A stretch of DNA of 31,656 nucleotides from an uncultured Prevotellaceae bacterium. Its GTDB lineage: Bacteria; Bacteroidota; Bacteroidia; Bacteroidales; Muribaculaceae. The notes beneath the pieces are model-generated. The model did no database searches. It saw only the letters and a program-made list of their open reading frames with translations, and had not been told where the DNA came from. Position 1 is the stretch's first letter. The number at the start of each line of letters is the position of its first letter. Both the position numbers and the translations under genes were made by a program. Shown in pieces: positions 31,135 through 31,656 of this stretch. Where the stretch lies: NCBI GenBank assembly GCA_905210415.1, contig CAJLWM010000018.1, positions 1 to 31,656 on the forward strand, in the 5' to 3' direction.

Positions 31135-31656
31135 ATGAAAAAATTTTACTCAGTGTGTCAGCAATTGCATTGTCGGCTGTGTCGGCATTCGCTGCTGTCA
31201 ATACACCTACTATAGGTGTGTTTAGTGACTACAAAGGCGACTCTTTTGTGGCAAAGTGGTCAGGATCAGAAAATGCTTCTTTCCTGCTTACCGTGTTCTC
31301 TACGGGTGAGAATACTGTGAAGGTAAGTGAAGACTTCAGCAATGTAAAACAATCAAATGGTAAGCTTGATGCTGAAAATCCAGGTTTGCCAACTGGTTGG
31401 ACAACCAACCTCTCAGAAAGCGGAAGAACAGATGTGGTGTTTTACAATGAAAAGAACCACCTCTTGCTTGACTCAAACGGCGAATATGTGAAGACTCCAA
31501 TGGCAGAAGGCGGCAACATCGTTAACTTCGTGCTTAATGCCAATGTAGTAGATGCCACTGGTATCACTAAGGAAAATTCGAGCGTATTCTATATTAAAAT
31601 ATATTGCTGTCCGGTAAAACTCCAAAGAGCATAAATACCCTGCCCGAAGCCCTGTG
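31135..31656 (+). CDS. Secreted surface protein, signal peptide out of frame, incomplete
   Basis: The ATG at 31135 is followed by six A and four T residues. Read as it stands, this ATG frame closes after about 26 codons. The long open frame 31155-31634 has no ATG start. If the A-run had seven A residues, the ATG would join that frame and encode a typical signal peptide (MKKILLSVSAIALSA...FAA). After it come an Fn3-like stretch (SDYKGDSFVAKWSGS) and a DFSN...GLPTGWT block that recalls Bacteroidetes adhesin-like or choice-of-anchor domains. The long frame itself ends at 31634 in a poor tail (CCPVKLQRA), while another frame starting at 31607 (LSGKTPKS...) stays open to the window end. The gene therefore has one clear and one possible single-base shift. 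These may be sequencing errors, decay or switching. It is cut by the window edge. Confidence 0.6.

Overview
The window reads as chromosomal DNA from a gut-type Bacteroidota, most likely order Bacteroidales (Muribaculaceae/Prevotellaceae-like; genus not determinable here). The evidence is the promoter signature TTG-N19/20-TAnnTTTG, which fits well upstream of both tRNA genes and several coding genes, together with the gene content: a GH29 fucosidase, a PNGase F-type enzyme with a GLPGLI-like N-terminal domain, an SUMF1-fold/BNR-repeat fusion, DUF4250, a RluA-family synthase with a long N-terminal extension, and a Bacteroidetes-style exopolysaccharide export lipoprotein. No insertion sequence, integrase, phage gene or CRISPR array was seen.

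Layout. (1) 16-4327, minus: a secreted SUMF1-fold/sialidase-like protein, an Xaa-Pro aminopeptidase, and exodeoxyribonuclease III. (2) 4472-4937, minus: tRNA-Arg(ACG) and tRNA-Lys(TTT), each with its own promoter and a related terminator hairpin. (3) 5030-6115, minus: a YeiH-type membrane protein. (4) 6301-9344, plus: alpha-L-fucosidase followed 14 bp later by a PNGase F-type amidase, a compact host N-glycan unit. (5) 9444-13045: a RluA-family pseudouridine synthase (minus), DUF4250 plus a secreted purple-acid-phosphatase-like protein (plus), and an ABM-domain monooxygenase (minus). (6) 13046-14518: a repeat-rich spacer carrying duplicated promoter motifs, then ychF (plus). (7) 14667-26773: a surface-polysaccharide cluster in mixed orientation. 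It has GT4, radical SAM/SPASM and GT4 genes (minus), flippase-GT-GT2 (plus, overlapping stop/start codons), a GT2 (minus), then export lipoprotein, polymerase and chain-length protein (plus). (8) 27018-30917, plus: nitroreductase, then mtaB, an LpxL-like acyltransferase and a GT2 in tight succession. (9) 31135 to the end: a secreted protein whose signal peptide is out of frame by one base in an A-run.

How the parts work together. The fucosidase and the amidase could trim fucose from, and release, N-linked glycans of host or dietary glycoproteins; the secreted phosphatase and the sialidase-like protein nearby fit the same life style but are not in the same transcription unit. The polysaccharide cluster has transfer, flipping, polymerisation, length control and outer-membrane export, but no recognisable initiating sugar-phosphate transferase and no tyrosine kinase, so at least the initiating enzyme must be encoded elsewhere.

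The items most worth a second look are the fucosidase/PNGase pair, the SUMF1-fold domain without the formylglycine-generating cysteines, the radical SAM protein inside the polysaccharide cluster, the A-tract frameshift in the last gene, a four-hairpin spacer at 16774-17023, and two families of intergenic repeats.
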